Shown: positions 8,374-17,391 of the stretch, piece after piece
Layout of the letters: every line of letters begins with the position of its first letter
Position numbering within the stretch: the stretch's first letter is position 1
From: Roseburia inulinivorans DSM 16841
GTDB taxonomy: Bacteria > Bacillota > Clostridia > Lachnospirales > Lachnospiraceae
DNA: 41,526 bases
Assembly (NCBI RefSeq): GCF_000174195.1
Contig: NZ_ACFY01000023.1
Location: 1 to 41,526, forward strand
Direction: 5' to 3'
The notes under the pieces: generated by a model
Database searches by the model: none
Told to the model about the DNA's origin: nothing
What the model saw: only the letters and a program-made list of their open reading frames with translations
Translations under genes and position numbers: made by a program

Positions 8374-9606
8374 ATGAGTGAAGAGAAAAAATGGGTTCTG
8401 GGTTTGAAAAGAGCAATTTCATTTATCATATGTCTTATCATTCTATTTACATATCCAACAAAATTGATGGCAGCGCAGGAGCCGCCGGAAGAAGCGGAGC
8501 TTTTCGCAAAGGCGGCAGTCTTAATGGATGGCGGTTCCGGACGTATTTTATATAGTAAAAACGGATCAGAGGCACTTGCCAATGCGAGTACCACCAAAAT
8601 ATTAACCTGCATCATTGCACTGGAAAACTGTGATTTAGAGCAGATCACAGAGGTGTCCGTGCAGGCGGCGAAAGCGCCGAAAGTGCATCTGGGAGCACCG
8701 GCAGGACAGAAATTCCGGATGAAAGATCTCATTTATGCGATGATGTTAGAGTCCTTTAATGACTGTGCAGTCGTGATCGCAGAGCAGGTTGCCGGCACAA
8801 CGGAGCATTTTTCAAAGCTGATGAATGACTATGCAAAAAAGATCGGGTGTAAGGACACTTTTTTTATAACACCCAATGGTCTGGACGCACAGAAGGACAT
8901 TCAGTTTCATCACACGACTGCGGAAGACCTTGCGCAGATCATGCGTTATTGCATTAAGGAATCTCCAAAGGCAGACCAGTTTTTGAAAATCACCGGGGAG
9001 GCAGAGTATACGTTTACGGATGTGAGTGGAAAATATGCCTACCATTGCTACAACCATAATGCATTTTTAAAGATGATGGACGGGGCAGTCTCCGGGAAAA
9101 CGGGATTTACGGGAAACGCCGGATACTGTTATGTGGGTGCACTGGAACAAAATGGAAAAACATATATTGTGGCACTGCTTGCATGCGGCTGGCCGAACAA
9201 TAGAACTTATAAATGGTCGGATACGAGAAAGCTTATGGAGTATGGGCTTGCCGCTTATGAGCGCTGCGATCTGGACGATATCGCACTGGACGGGAGCAGA
9301 TTTGCACCGGTTCCCATTGAACATGCACAGGGCGGCAGAATCGGAGAACAGGTGTACATGAAACTGCATGCCGTCCTGAAAAAAGATCTCTCCCACGTAC
9401 TGCTCAGAGAGGGGGAACAGGTGACAGTGGAGTATCGGATCGCACAAAAACTGAGTGCACCGGTAAAAAAGGGAAGCTGTGCCGGAGCCATCTATTATAA
9501 ACTGGGCGGCATGGTATTGCGGGAATATCAGGTGGAGACCACAGAAGATATGGAGAAATTGGATTTTGAGTGGTGCTTAAGACAGGTGTTAAAACTCGCT
9601 GTCTGA
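8374..9606 (+). CDS. D-alanyl-D-alanine carboxypeptidase (second S11 family copy)
   Basis: This 410-residue secreted or membrane-anchored S11 peptidase acts on peptidoglycan stem peptides. The motifs are STTK (Ser72-Lys75), SFN (127-129) and KTG (242-244). An N-terminal signal peptide covers about residues 10-33, with a likely cleavage after LMA. A C-terminal PBP5-like domain follows. It lies downstream of scpAB, an order common in Clostridia. It is clearly diverged from the S11 gene at 5507-6772, so the two are not a recent duplication. No strong ribosome binding site precedes the ATG; I kept it because it gives a good signal peptide. Confidence 0.92.
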   Translation: MSEEKKWVLGLKRAISFIICLIILFTYPTKLMAAQEPPEEAELFAKAAVLMDGGSGRILYSKNGSEALANASTTKILTCIIALENCDLEQITEVSVQAAKAPKVHLGAPAGQKFRMKDLIYAMMLESFNDCAVVIAEQVAGTTEHFSKLMNDYAKKIGCKDTFFITPNGLDAQKDIQFHHTTAEDLAQIMRYCIKESPKADQFLKITGEAEYTFTDVSGKYAYHCYNHNAFLKMMDGAVSGKTGFTGNAGYCYVGALEQNGKTYIVALLACGWPNNRTYKWSDTRKLMEYGLAAYERCDLDDIALDGSRFAPVPIEHAQGGRIGEQVYMKLHAVLKKDLSHVLLREGEQVTVEYRIAQKLSAPVKKGSCAGAIYYKLGGMVLREYQVETTEDMEKLDFEWCLRQVLKLAV

Positions 9607-9658
9607 CAATATGTGGTAAAGATCTGGAAAAAATTCTGTCAAAAAATTAACAATGCAC

Positions 9659-9687
9659 TTGAAAATTGTTTGGAAAAGAGGTAATAT
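9659..9687 (+). promoter_or_regulatory. Promoter for the carboxyltransferase/Na+ pump operon
   Basis: TTGAAA (9659-9664) and TAATAT (9682-9687) are separated by exactly 17 bp and lie 47 bp upstream of the first gene of the cluster. This is one of the best promoter matches in the window. Confidence 0.7.
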
Positions 9688-9733
9688 TATCATAGCGAAA
9701 TTTGTTAATTTTTTATAGATGGAGGGCTAAAGA

Positions 9734-11170
9734 ATGAGTAGTAGTAATGATAGCTTGGCAATGCAGCGTATTACCAAGTTAGTCGATGAGAACAGTTTTA
9801 TGGAAATCGGTTCTCTTGTAACAGCAAGAAATACAGACTTTAATCTTGCAGACACAGACACACCATCCGACGGTGTTATCACAGGGTATGGTCTGATCGA
9901 TGGCAATCTGGTATATGTTTACAGCCAGGATGCATCCGTATTAAACGGAACAATCGGTGAGATGCATGCAAAGAAAATTGCCAATGTATATGACATGGCA
10001 ATGAAAATGGGCGCACCGGTCATCGGTTTTATTGACTGTGCAGGTATGAGATTACAGGAGTCTGTCGATGCATTAGACGGATTTGGCAGGATTTATGCCA
10101 AAGAGATCGAGGCATCCGGTGTGATTCCACAGATCAGTGCCGTATTTGGAAATTGTGGCGGCGGTCTTGCAGTTGTTCCAGCTTTATCTGATTTCGCTTT
10201 TATGGAAGAAACCAAGGCTAAGATGTTCATCAATTCCCCAAATGCGATCGAGGGCAACAGAATTGAAAAATGCGATACATCCGCAGCAAAATTCCAGAGC
10301 GAAGAGACAGGCTGTGTTGACTATGTCGGCACAGAGGATGAGATCCTCGCACAGATCCGTGAGTTAGTATCCATGCTTCCTTTAAATAATGAGGGAGATG
10401 TTTACACAGAGGAATGTGAGGATGATTTAAACCGCGCATGTGCAAGCATGGATGTTATGAAGGGCGACGCAAGATATCTCTTAAGCGAGATTTCAGACGG
10501 ACATGCCTTCTTTGAGACAAAAGCTGATTACGCAAAGAACATGGTGACAGGATTTATCAAATTAAATGGCATGACTGTCGGTGCAGTTGCAAACTGTACA
10601 GAGATCCATGATGAAGAGGGAAAGACAGCAGAGACTTTTGAGGCAGCGCTTACCGTAAAAGGATGCGAGAAAGCATCTGAGTTCATCCGTTTCTGTGATG
10701 CTTTCGAGATCCCTGTTTTATCTATCACAAATGTGACAGGATTCAAGGCATGCATGTGTGCAGAAAAAGGTCTTGCAAAGGCACTTGCCCACATGACTTC
10801 TGCATTTGCATCTGCAACCTGTCCAAAAGTAAACCTGATCGCAGGCGATGCTTTCGGAAGTGCTTATGTGACCATGAACTCCAAATCGATCGGAGCAGAT
10901 TTAGTATATGCATGGCCGGAGACCAAGATCGGTATGATGGATGCAGAACTTGCAGCTAAGATTATGTATGCAGACGCTTCCGCAGATGTTCTTGCTGAGA
11001 AAGCAAAAGAATATGAAAAATTACAGTCAAATGTAGTGACTGCCGCAAGAAGAGGCTATGTTGATCTGATCATTGAGCCTGCAGATACAAGAAAATATCT
11101 TGTTGCAGCATTTGAGATGCTTTACACAAAATGTGTATGCACACCGGATAAGAAACATGGAACAAAATAG
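9734..11170 (+). CDS. Acyl-CoA carboxyltransferase, 12S / methylmalonyl-CoA decarboxylase alpha type
   Basis: This 478-residue protein belongs to the crotonase-fold carboxyltransferase family (propionyl-CoA carboxylase beta, transcarboxylase 12S, MmdA). It has two halves. The N-half contains VIGFIDCAGMRLQE and GNCGGGLAVVPALSDFAFM. The C-half contains GDAFGSAYVTMNSKSIGADLVYAWPETKIGMMDAE, where the family forms its second oxyanion hole. It is shorter than the usual 510-520 residues, mainly at the N-terminus. The family moves CO2 between biotin and an acyl-CoA; which acyl-CoA is used here cannot be read from sequence. It starts an operon with OadG, biotin carrier, OadB and 5S-type subunits. The ATG at 9734 follows GGAGGG. 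Confidence 0.88.
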   Translation: MSSSNDSLAMQRITKLVDENSFMEIGSLVTARNTDFNLADTDTPSDGVITGYGLIDGNLVYVYSQDASVLNGTIGEMHAKKIANVYDMAMKMGAPVIGFIDCAGMRLQESVDALDGFGRIYAKEIEASGVIPQISAVFGNCGGGLAVVPALSDFAFMEETKAKMFINSPNAIEGNRIEKCDTSAAKFQSEETGCVDYVGTEDEILAQIRELVSMLPLNNEGDVYTEECEDDLNRACASMDVMKGDARYLLSEISDGHAFFETKADYAKNMVTGFIKLNGMTVGAVANCTEIHDEEGKTAETFEAALTVKGCEKASEFIRFCDAFEIPVLSITNVTGFKACMCAEKGLAKALAHMTSAFASATCPKVNLIAGDAFGSAYVTMNSKSIGADLVYAWPETKIGMMDAELAAKIMYADASADVLAEKAKEYEKLQSNVVTAARRGYVDLIIEPADTRKYLVAAFEMLYTKCVCTPDKKHGTK

Positions 11171-11202
11171 AAAGGTGAAGTTATGAAGAAAAATTATCTT
11201 TA

Positions 11203-11949
11203 ATGCTTTGTCTTTGCATCATGGCGCTGACACTCGCAGCTTGTGGATCCGCTGATCCGCAGGATGTTGACTACGGCGGAATGAGTTACTCTGATCTACA
11301 GAGCAGCGCACAGAACTTGGTAACTTCAATTGCAGCATTTTCTGAGGAGGAGTTATCTGCGGCAATTGAGACAAATGAGCAGTATGCAAAGCAGTATGCA
11401 AAACAGTATGGAAGAGAATACACAGAGGCAGAAGCTGTGATCAGTCTTTTACAGTCATGGCTGGACACGACATCTGATGTGGGTACATTTGTTGGTCTGG
11501 GTGAGTTCTCTATTGATAAGACAAGCGATACTGTTACCGTTGACCAGATCGTAAATTTTTCTGAGAGAGATGTGGACGTAACATTCGTCTATGAATACAA
11601 TTATCTGACAGAAGAGATCGAGATGACTGATGCAACAGCAGATATCGTGTATACATTAGGCGAGAAGTTAGAAAAGGCAGCTCTCAATACTTTGATGGGA
11701 ATGGGAACTGTATTCTGTGTATTAATACTTATCAGTCTGATCATTTACTGCTTTAAGTTTATTTCAAAAGTTGGTGCTCCGAAGAAAGAAACTGCAAAAA
11801 CAGAAGCAACAAAAGCACCGGCAGTTGAGACAGTAAATGAAAACCTTACAGATGACCTTGAACTTGTAGCTGTTATTTCTGCAGCGATCGCAGCAAGCGA
11901 AGGAACATCCACAGATTCTTTTGTCGTTCGTTCTATCCACAGAAGATAA
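11203..11949 (+). CDS. OadG-type subunit of Na+-pump decarboxylase, lipoprotein-like, start displaced by frameshift
   Basis: As read, this is 247-248 residues beginning MLCLCIMALTLAACG, a signal segment with a LAAC lipobox. An extracytoplasmic domain (about 20-150) follows, then one membrane helix (about 163-187), a Lys/Thr/Ala-rich linker and an OadG-type tail, LVAVISAAIAASEG followed by FVVRSIHRR. OadG subunits anchor the soluble decarboxylase to the OadB pump. A better start exists at 11183: ATG AAG AAA preceded by AAAGGTGA. In that frame the A-run at 11189-11193 (five A) leads to a stop after six codons. A sixth A would join it to this frame and give MKKKLSLMLCLCIMAL, a normal lipoprotein signal. 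The stop overlaps the ATG at 11203 (TAATG), so reinitiation is also possible. Confidence 0.82.
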   Translation: MLCLCIMALTLAACGSADPQDVDYGGMSYSDLQSSAQNLVTSIAAFSEEELSAAIETNEQYAKQYAKQYGREYTEAEAVISLLQSWLDTTSDVGTFVGLGEFSIDKTSDTVTVDQIVNFSERDVDVTFVYEYNYLTEEIEMTDATADIVYTLGEKLEKAALNTLMGMGTVFCVLILISLIIYCFKFISKVGAPKKETAKTEATKAPAVETVNENLTDDLELVAVISAAIAASEGTSTDSFVVRSIHRR

Positions 11950-12013
11950 AAGAACCAGTCACAATATGAAATAAAAGATATTGATTACCTTTATGATCAG
12001 GAGGATTTATTAA

Positions 12014-12385
12014 ATGAAAAGCTATACAATTACCGTAAATGGAAATGTTTATGATGTTACAGTAGAAGAGAACGGAAGCGTAAGTGCTCCGGCAGCAGCA
12101 CCAAGACGTGCAGCAGCACCAGCCGCTCCGGCAGCAGCTCCAAAGGCAGCAGCACCGGCAGGTGGCGCAGGAAGCGTTAAGATTGAGGCAGGAGCAGCAG
12201 GAAAAGTATTTAAGATCGAAGCTTCTGTAGGCCAGGCAGTGAAAAAAGGTGACGCTGTCCTTGTTTTAGAGATCATGAAAATGGAAACACCAGTTGTTGC
12301 ACCACAGGATGGTACTGTTGCAAGTATCAATGTAAATGTTGGTGATATGGTAGAAGCAGGCGCTTTACTTGCTACATTAAACTAG
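12014..12385 (+). CDS. Biotin carboxyl carrier protein of decarboxylase/transcarboxylase
   Basis: This 123-residue protein carries the biotin that shuttles CO2 between carboxyltransferase and pump subunits. An N-terminal segment (1-24) is followed by an Ala/Pro-rich flexible linker (about 25-52) and a biotinyl domain (about 53-123). The domain contains the EIMKMETP motif; Lys88 is the expected biotinylation site. The layout matches the gamma/1.3S carriers of methylmalonyl-CoA decarboxylase and transcarboxylase. AGGAGG is just upstream of the ATG, and the next gene starts 18 bp after the stop. It is the only biotin domain in the cluster, so both carboxyltransferases presumably use it. Confidence 0.93.
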   Translation: MKSYTITVNGNVYDVTVEENGSVSAPAAAPRRAAAPAAPAAAPKAAAPAGGAGSVKIEAGAAGKVFKIEASVGQAVKKGDAVLVLEIMKMETPVVAPQDGTVASINVNVGDMVEAGALLATLN

Positions 12386-12403
12386 TATTTTAGGAGGATA
12401 ACT

Positions 12404-13552
12404 ATGAGTTATTTTATGGAGACAATGGACAATCTCCTTCACCAGACTGCCTTCTTTAACCTGACAGTCGGAAATTTCATCATGATCCTTGTTGCCTGTG
12501 TATTCCTTTACCTTGCAATCGCCAAAGGATTTGAACCATTGCTTCTGGTTCCAATCGCATTTGGTATGCTGCTTGTAAATATCTACCCGGATATTTTTGC
12601 AGAACCGGAAATGATGAGCAATGGTGTCGGTGGTTTGTTCCATTATTTTTACACGTTAGATGAATGGTCGATCCTGCCTTCACTGATCTTCCTCGGTGTA
12701 GGTGCGATGACAGACTTTGGACCATTGATCGCAAACCCGATCAGCTTCCTGCTTGGAGCAGCGGCACAGTTTGGTATCTTTGGCGCATACTTCCTTGCAA
12801 TTTTATTAGGTTTTAATGATAAAGCAGCAGCGGCTGTTTCTATCATCGGTGGTGCAGACGGACCTACTTCTATTTTCCTTGCAGGAAAATTAGGACAGTC
12901 AGGCCTGATGGGACCAATCGCAGTGGCAGCGTATTCCTACATGGCGTTAGTTCCTATTATCCAGCCTCCGATCATGAAATTATTTACAACCAAAAAAGAG
13001 CGTGCGATCAAGATGGAGAACCTGCGTCCGGTATCAAAGCTGGAGAGGATTTTATTCCCTATCGTGGTAACAATTGTGGTGTGTCTGATCCTTCCTACAA
13101 CAGCTCCACTGGTTGGTATGTTAATGCTTGGTAACTTATTCCGCGAATCCGGAGTTGTCCGTCAGTTATCAGAGACAGCATCCAATGCGTTAATGTATAT
13201 CGTAGTAATTTTACTCGGTACATCAGTTGGTGCTTCCACGAGTGCAGAGGCATTCTTAAACTGGACAACGATCAAGATCGTTATCCTTGGTCTTGTAGCA
13301 TTCATGTTTGGTACTGCGGCCGGTGTATTATTTGGTAAATTATTATGCTGGATCACAAGGGGCAAGATCAATCCACTGATTGGTTCTGCAGGTGTTTCTG
13401 CCGTTCCAATGGCAGCCCGTGTGTCACAGAAAGTCGGAGCAGAAGAAGACCCGACAAACTTTTTACTTATGCATGCAATGGGACCAAACGTTGCCGGTGT
13501 TATCGGTACTGCAGTAGCAGCCGGTGTATTCATGGCAATCTTTGGAATTTAG
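12404..13552 (+). CDS. Sodium ion-translocating decarboxylase beta subunit (OadB/MmdB/GcdB family)
   Basis: This 382-residue polytopic membrane protein has about nine or more hydrophobic segments. It decarboxylates carboxybiotin and couples this to Na+ export in the known family members. The family core [18 protein letters not shown] contains the conserved Asp used in Na+/H+ transport, and [42 protein letters not shown] is the second conserved region. The length is normal. It lies between the biotin carrier gene and the 5S-type carboxyltransferase gene with short gaps, and AGGAGG precedes the start. It is a reason to read the cluster as an energy-conserving decarboxylase rather than a plain acyl-CoA carboxylase. 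Confidence 0.95.
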   Translation: MSYFMETMDNLLHQTAFFNLTVGNFIMILVACVFLYLAIAKGFEPLLLVPIAFGMLLVNIYPDIFAEPEMMSNGVGGLFHYFYTLDEWSILPSLIFLGVGAMTDFGPLIANPISFLLGAAAQFGIFGAYFLAILLGFNDKAAAAVSIIGGADGPTSIFLAGKLGQSGLMGPIAVAAYSYMALVPIIQPPIMKLFTTKKERAIKMENLRPVSKLERILFPIVVTIVVCLILPTTAPLVGMLMLGNLFRESGVVRQLSETASNALMYIVVILLGTSVGASTSAEAFLNWTTIKIVILGLVAFMFGTAAGVLFGKLLCWITRGKINPLIGSAGVSAVPMAARVSQKVGAEEDPTNFLLMHAMGPNVAGVIGTAVAAGVFMAIFGI

Positions 13553-13567
13553 GAGGAATAGAAAATC

Positions 13568-14986
13568 ATGGCAGAAGTTGTTAAAAAACCTTTAAAAATA
13601 ACAGAAACCGTTCTGCGTGATGCGCATCAGTCCCTGATCGCAACACGTATGACAACAGAACAGATGCTTCCGATCGTTGATAAAATGGATAAAGTCGGAT
13701 ACAACGCTGTTGAGTGCTGGGGTGGTGCTACATTCGATGCATCCCTTCGTTTCTTAAAAGAAGATCCATGGGAGCGTCTTCGTAAATTAAGAGATGGCTT
13801 TAAAAATACAAAATTACAGATGTTATTCCGTGGACAGAATATCTTGGGATACCGTCCTTATGCAGATGATGTTGTAGAGTATTTTGTACAGAAATCTATC
13901 GCAAACGGTATTGATATTATCCGTATTTTTGACTGTTTAAACGATATCCGTAATCTTCAGACAGCAGTTACAGCCTGCAATAAAGAGAACGGACATGCGC
14001 AGGTTGCATTATCTTATACATTAGGTGATGCATATACACTGGAATACTGGATGGATATGGCTAAGAGAGTAGAAGATATGGGAGCTAATTCTTTATGTAT
14101 CAAAGATATGGCCGGACTGTTAGTTCCTTCCAAAGCAACAGAGTTAGTTCAGGCTTTGAAAGATTCTACATCTTTACCGATCGAGCTTCATACACACTAT
14201 ACTTCCGGTGTTGCTTCCATGACATACATGAAAGCAGTAGAGGCAGGATGCGATATCATTGATACTGCAATCTCTCCTTTCTCTATGGGAACAAGCCAGC
14301 CTGCAACAGAAGTTATGGTGGAGGCATTCAAGGGAACAGAATTTGATACCGGTTTAGACCAGAACTTACTTGCAGAGATCGCTGATTACTTCAGACCAAT
14401 GAGAGAAGAAGCATTAGAGAGCGGTCTGATGAATACAAAAGTACTTGGCGTTAACATTAAGACTTTATTATACCAGGTACCAGGTGGTATGTTATCCAAC
14501 ATGGTTTCCCAGTTAAAAGAGCAGCATGCAGAGGATAAATACGAAGAAGTATTAAAGGAGATCCCAAGAGTCCGTAAAGACCTTGGTGAACCACCTCTTG
14601 TAACTCCTTCTTCCCAGATCGTTGGTACACAGGCTGTATTTAACGTATTGATGGGTGAGCGTTACAAAGTTGCCACAAAGGAGACAAAAGACGTTTTACT
14701 CGGAAAGTATGGTCAGACAGTAAAACCTTTCAATCCAGAGGTTGTTGATAAGGTACTCGGCGAGGATAAGAAGAATGCGATCACATGCAGATATGCAGAC
14801 TTGCTTGAGCCTGAATTAGACAAGATCGAAGCTGAGATGAAACAGTGGAAACAGCAGGATGAAGATGTATTAACCTACGCTTTATTCCCACAGGTTGCCA
14901 CAGACTTCTTTAAATATAGAGAAGCTCAGCAGAAAAAAGTAGATGCCACAGTAGCAGATACTAAGAACGGAGCATATCCGGTATAA
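13568..14986 (+). CDS. Oxaloacetate/pyruvate carboxyltransferase, OadA / transcarboxylase 5S type
   Basis: This 472-residue TIM-barrel carboxyltransferase belongs to the HMGL-like/PYC family. It moves CO2 between oxaloacetate/pyruvate and biotin. The start ITETVLRDAHQS matches the family. MLFRGQNILGYRPYADD, the active-site Lys region CIKDMAGLL and the metal-binding pair His208/His210 in ELHTHYTSG are present. A C-terminal conserved carboxylase domain covers about 290-450. There is no fused biotin domain, unlike many OadA proteins, which agrees with a separate carrier upstream. It is the last gene of the operon and is followed by a terminator. Confidence 0.93.
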   Translation: MAEVVKKPLKITETVLRDAHQSLIATRMTTEQMLPIVDKMDKVGYNAVECWGGATFDASLRFLKEDPWERLRKLRDGFKNTKLQMLFRGQNILGYRPYADDVVEYFVQKSIANGIDIIRIFDCLNDIRNLQTAVTACNKENGHAQVALSYTLGDAYTLEYWMDMAKRVEDMGANSLCIKDMAGLLVPSKATELVQALKDSTSLPIELHTHYTSGVASMTYMKAVEAGCDIIDTAISPFSMGTSQPATEVMVEAFKGTEFDTGLDQNLLAEIADYFRPMREEALESGLMNTKVLGVNIKTLLYQVPGGMLSNMVSQLKEQHAEDKYEEVLKEIPRVRKDLGEPPLVTPSSQIVGTQAVFNVLMGERYKVATKETKDVLLGKYGQTVKPFNPEVVDKVLGEDKKNAITCRYADLLEPELDKIEAEMKQWKQQDEDVLTYALFPQVATDFFKYREAQQKKVDATVADTKNGAYPV

Positions 14987-14996
14987 GACAGGACAG

Positions 14997-15028
14997 AAAA
15001 GGGGCTGGTTTTCAGCCTCTTTTTTCTT
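14997..15028 (+). terminator. Rho-independent terminator of the carboxyltransferase operon
   Basis: AAAAGGGGCTG pairs with CAGCCTCTTTT around a five-base loop, with one GU pair, and the T-tract continues to about 15025. It closes the five-gene unit that began at 9734. Confidence 0.85.
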
Positions 15029-15054
15029 GCAAAAAAGTTCCTATTTGCTATAAT
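15027..15054 (+). promoter_or_regulatory. Promoter for the rpiR-type regulator operon
   Basis: TTGCAA (15027-15032) and a perfect TATAAT (15049-15054) are 16 bp apart, with TGC before the -10 giving an extended -10. It overlaps the end of the preceding terminator T-tract. The predicted start near 15061 gives an untranslated leader of about 80 nt. Confidence 0.7.
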
Positions 15055-15143
15055 TAGAATGTTGGAATTTTGAAAATGTTCCGAAAGCAGCAGATACTAT
15101 GTAAAAGCTGCCGGACAGAAATTGGATAACAGGATGGGGAACT

Positions 15144-16076
15144 ATGGGTAATACGCGTGATCTGAGTAATCGTATTAATGAATCTTACAGCAGATTAAGC
15201 AAGGGACAAAAGTTATTAGCTACATATATCACAGATAATTATGATAAGGCAGTTTTTCTGACAGCCGCCAGATTAGGTGAAGTAGTTGGCGTCAGTGAAT
15301 CAACCGTTGTGCGTTTTGCAACACATTTGGGATACAAAGGGTATCCGGAATTCCAGAATGCATTGGAAGAACTTGTGAGAAACAAGCTGAATTCGATCCA
15401 GCGTATGGAAGTGACCTATGGAAGGATCAGTCAGTCGAAAATATTGGAATCGGTCCTGCACTCGGATGCGGACAAGATCAATACCACGTTGGAGAAAATC
15501 GATCAGGAAGCATTTGAGATCGCAGTGAATACCATTTTAAACGCAAAACATATTTATATTATTGGAATCCGGAGCTGTGCGCCGTTAGCATCCTTTATGG
15601 CATTCTATTTTAACCTGATGTTTGATAATGTGCATCTGCTTCAGACCAGCAGCTCCAGCGAGATTTTTGAACAGATGGTGCGGATCGGAAAGGATGATGT
15701 GATTATCGGGATCAGTTTTCCACGTTATTCCATGCGGACTTTAAAGGCAATGGAATTTGCAAATAACCGCAATGCAAAAGTGATCACATTGACAGACAGT
15801 GTACATTCCCCGATGAATCTTTATTCCTCCTGCAATCTGATCGCAGACAGTGATATGGCTTCGATCGTGGATTCTCTGGTAGCACCGCTCAGTGTCATCA
15901 ATGCGCTGATCGTTGCACTTTGCATGAAGAACCGCAAAAAAGTTGCAAAAACACTGGAGATGCTGGAAGATATCTGGGATGAATATCAGGTATATGAGAG
16001 TGATGAGATCAATTATATTGATGACTCCATTAAAATGCGATATGGAAAAATAGGAGATACCGAATTTAATGAGTAG
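15144..16076 (+). CDS. MurR/RpiR family transcriptional regulator (HTH + SIS)
   Basis: This 310-residue regulator has an N-terminal RpiR-type helix-turn-helix (about 1-77; TAARLGEVVGVSESTVVRF is the recognition segment) and a C-terminal SIS sugar-phosphate-binding domain (about 120-255, beginning KHIYIIGIRSCAPLASFMA). Family members sense phosphosugars or amino sugars, but the ligand cannot be inferred here. It heads a run of six same-strand genes and lies right after the carboxyltransferase operon, which it could control; that link is only positional. Its stop overlaps the start of the next gene. Confidence 0.9.
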   Translation: MGNTRDLSNRINESYSRLSKGQKLLATYITDNYDKAVFLTAARLGEVVGVSESTVVRFATHLGYKGYPEFQNALEELVRNKLNSIQRMEVTYGRISQSKILESVLHSDADKINTTLEKIDQEAFEIAVNTILNAKHIYIIGIRSCAPLASFMAFYFNLMFDNVHLLQTSSSSEIFEQMVRIGKDDVIIGISFPRYSMRTLKAMEFANNRNAKVITLTDSVHSPMNLYSSCNLIADSDMASIVDSLVAPLSVINALIVALCMKNRKKVAKTLEMLEDIWDEYQVYESDEINYIDDSIKMRYGKIGDTEFNE

Positions 16077-17316
16077 AGTAGTTGTGATCGGCGGAGGACC
16101 TGCCGGAATGTCTGCGGCGATCGCTGCGGCAGAAAACGGTCATCATGTAACATTGTTGGAAAAAAATGAGAAACTGGGAAAGAAGCTTTTTATCACAGGA
16201 AAGGGACGGTGTAATATTACCAATTCCAGTGATATGGATGTACTTTTTAACAGTGTCATGACCAATCGGAAGTTTTTATACAGTGCATTTTACGCATATG
16301 ATAACCAGATGGTCATTGATTTTTTTGAACAGGCTGGGCTGCCGGTAAAAAATGAACGCGGAAACCGCATTTTCCCGGTTTCAGATCATTCTTCGGACGT
16401 GATCGCAGCACTGCAGCGTGTATTAAAAAAAGATCAGGTGGAGATCAGACTTCACAGTGAAGTGGACACATTATTATATGAAGATTCCGGGGAAGAGGAA
16501 CAAAAAAAGGTATGTGGTGTGCGGCTTTCTGACGGAGAGAAAATCCAGGCGGATGACGTGATCGTTGCCACCGGAGGCTTTTCCTACCAGACAACAGGAT
16601 CAACCGGGGATGGCTACCGCTTTGCAAAAGAGGCAGGACATACTGTGACGGAGATAAGACCTTCCCTTGTGCCGTTTAACGCAAAAGAGGACTATGTCAG
16701 GGAGATGCAGGGACTTTCTTTAAAAAATGTCAATGTCCGTATTTACCGTGGAAAGAAGGTACTTTATGATGAATTCGGAGAAATGCTATTTACGCATTTT
16801 GGCGTCAGCGGACCATTGATTCTGACTGCAAGTGCGATGATCAGGCCGGATATCGCAAAAGAGCCTCTTGCAATGGAGATCGACTTAAAGCCGGCATTGA
16901 CGGAAGAACAGTTAGACAAGCGTGTGTTGAAAGATTTTGAGGAAGCAAAGAACAAACAGTTCAAAAATTCCATTGGAAAGCTTTTCCCGGCAAAAATGAT
17001 CCCGGTCATGATCGGATTATCCGGGATCGATCCGGATAAAAAAGTAAACGAGATCACAAAAGAGGAGCGGCTGAAATTTGTGCGGCTTATCAAGGCTTTC
17101 CCGTTAACGTTAAATGGACTTCGTGATTTTAATGAGGCGATCATCACGAAAGGCGGGGTCAGAGTCAGCGAGGTAAATCCATCGACGATGGAGTCAAAAC
17201 TTGTCAGACATTTATATTTCTGTGGGGAAGTATTAGACTTAGATGCCCTGACAGGTGGTTTCAATCTCCAGATCGCATGGTCTACCGGACATCTTGCAGG
17301 GATGTGTGTGGAGTAG
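16069..17316 (+). CDS. FAD-dependent oxidoreductase, HI0933/YhiN family
   Basis: This 415-residue flavoprotein of the HI0933/BaiN family begins with a Rossmann dinucleotide motif, VVVIGGGPAGMSAAIAAAENG. It then has the family segment KKLFITGKGRCNITN and a C-terminal FAD-contact region, FCGEVLDLDALTGGFNLQIAWSTGHLAG. The precise reaction is not established for most members; some have been described as bile-acid or other enone reductases. The start overlaps the upstream regulator by 8 bp, with AGGAGA upstream, implying coupled translation. It precedes cmk. Confidence 0.9.
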   Translation: MSRVVVIGGGPAGMSAAIAAAENGHHVTLLEKNEKLGKKLFITGKGRCNITNSSDMDVLFNSVMTNRKFLYSAFYAYDNQMVIDFFEQAGLPVKNERGNRIFPVSDHSSDVIAALQRVLKKDQVEIRLHSEVDTLLYEDSGEEEQKKVCGVRLSDGEKIQADDVIVATGGFSYQTTGSTGDGYRFAKEAGHTVTEIRPSLVPFNAKEDYVREMQGLSLKNVNVRIYRGKKVLYDEFGEMLFTHFGVSGPLILTASAMIRPDIAKEPLAMEIDLKPALTEEQLDKRVLKDFEEAKNKQFKNSIGKLFPAKMIPVMIGLSGIDPDKKVNEITKEERLKFVRLIKAFPLTLNGLRDFNEAIITKGGVRVSEVNPSTMESKLVRHLYFCGEVLDLDALTGGFNLQIAWSTGHLAGMCVE

Positions 17317-17391
17317 AAAAATCGTTGCAGGAACGAGGTACGGGTGAACAGTATCGAAAAACAGATAAAAAATGAGAGGAATGGATATATT

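Noticed and set aside
8358..8732. Minus-strand open frame over the start of the second carboxypeptidase gene
   Set aside because: It mirrors a well-supported gene and has no family features.
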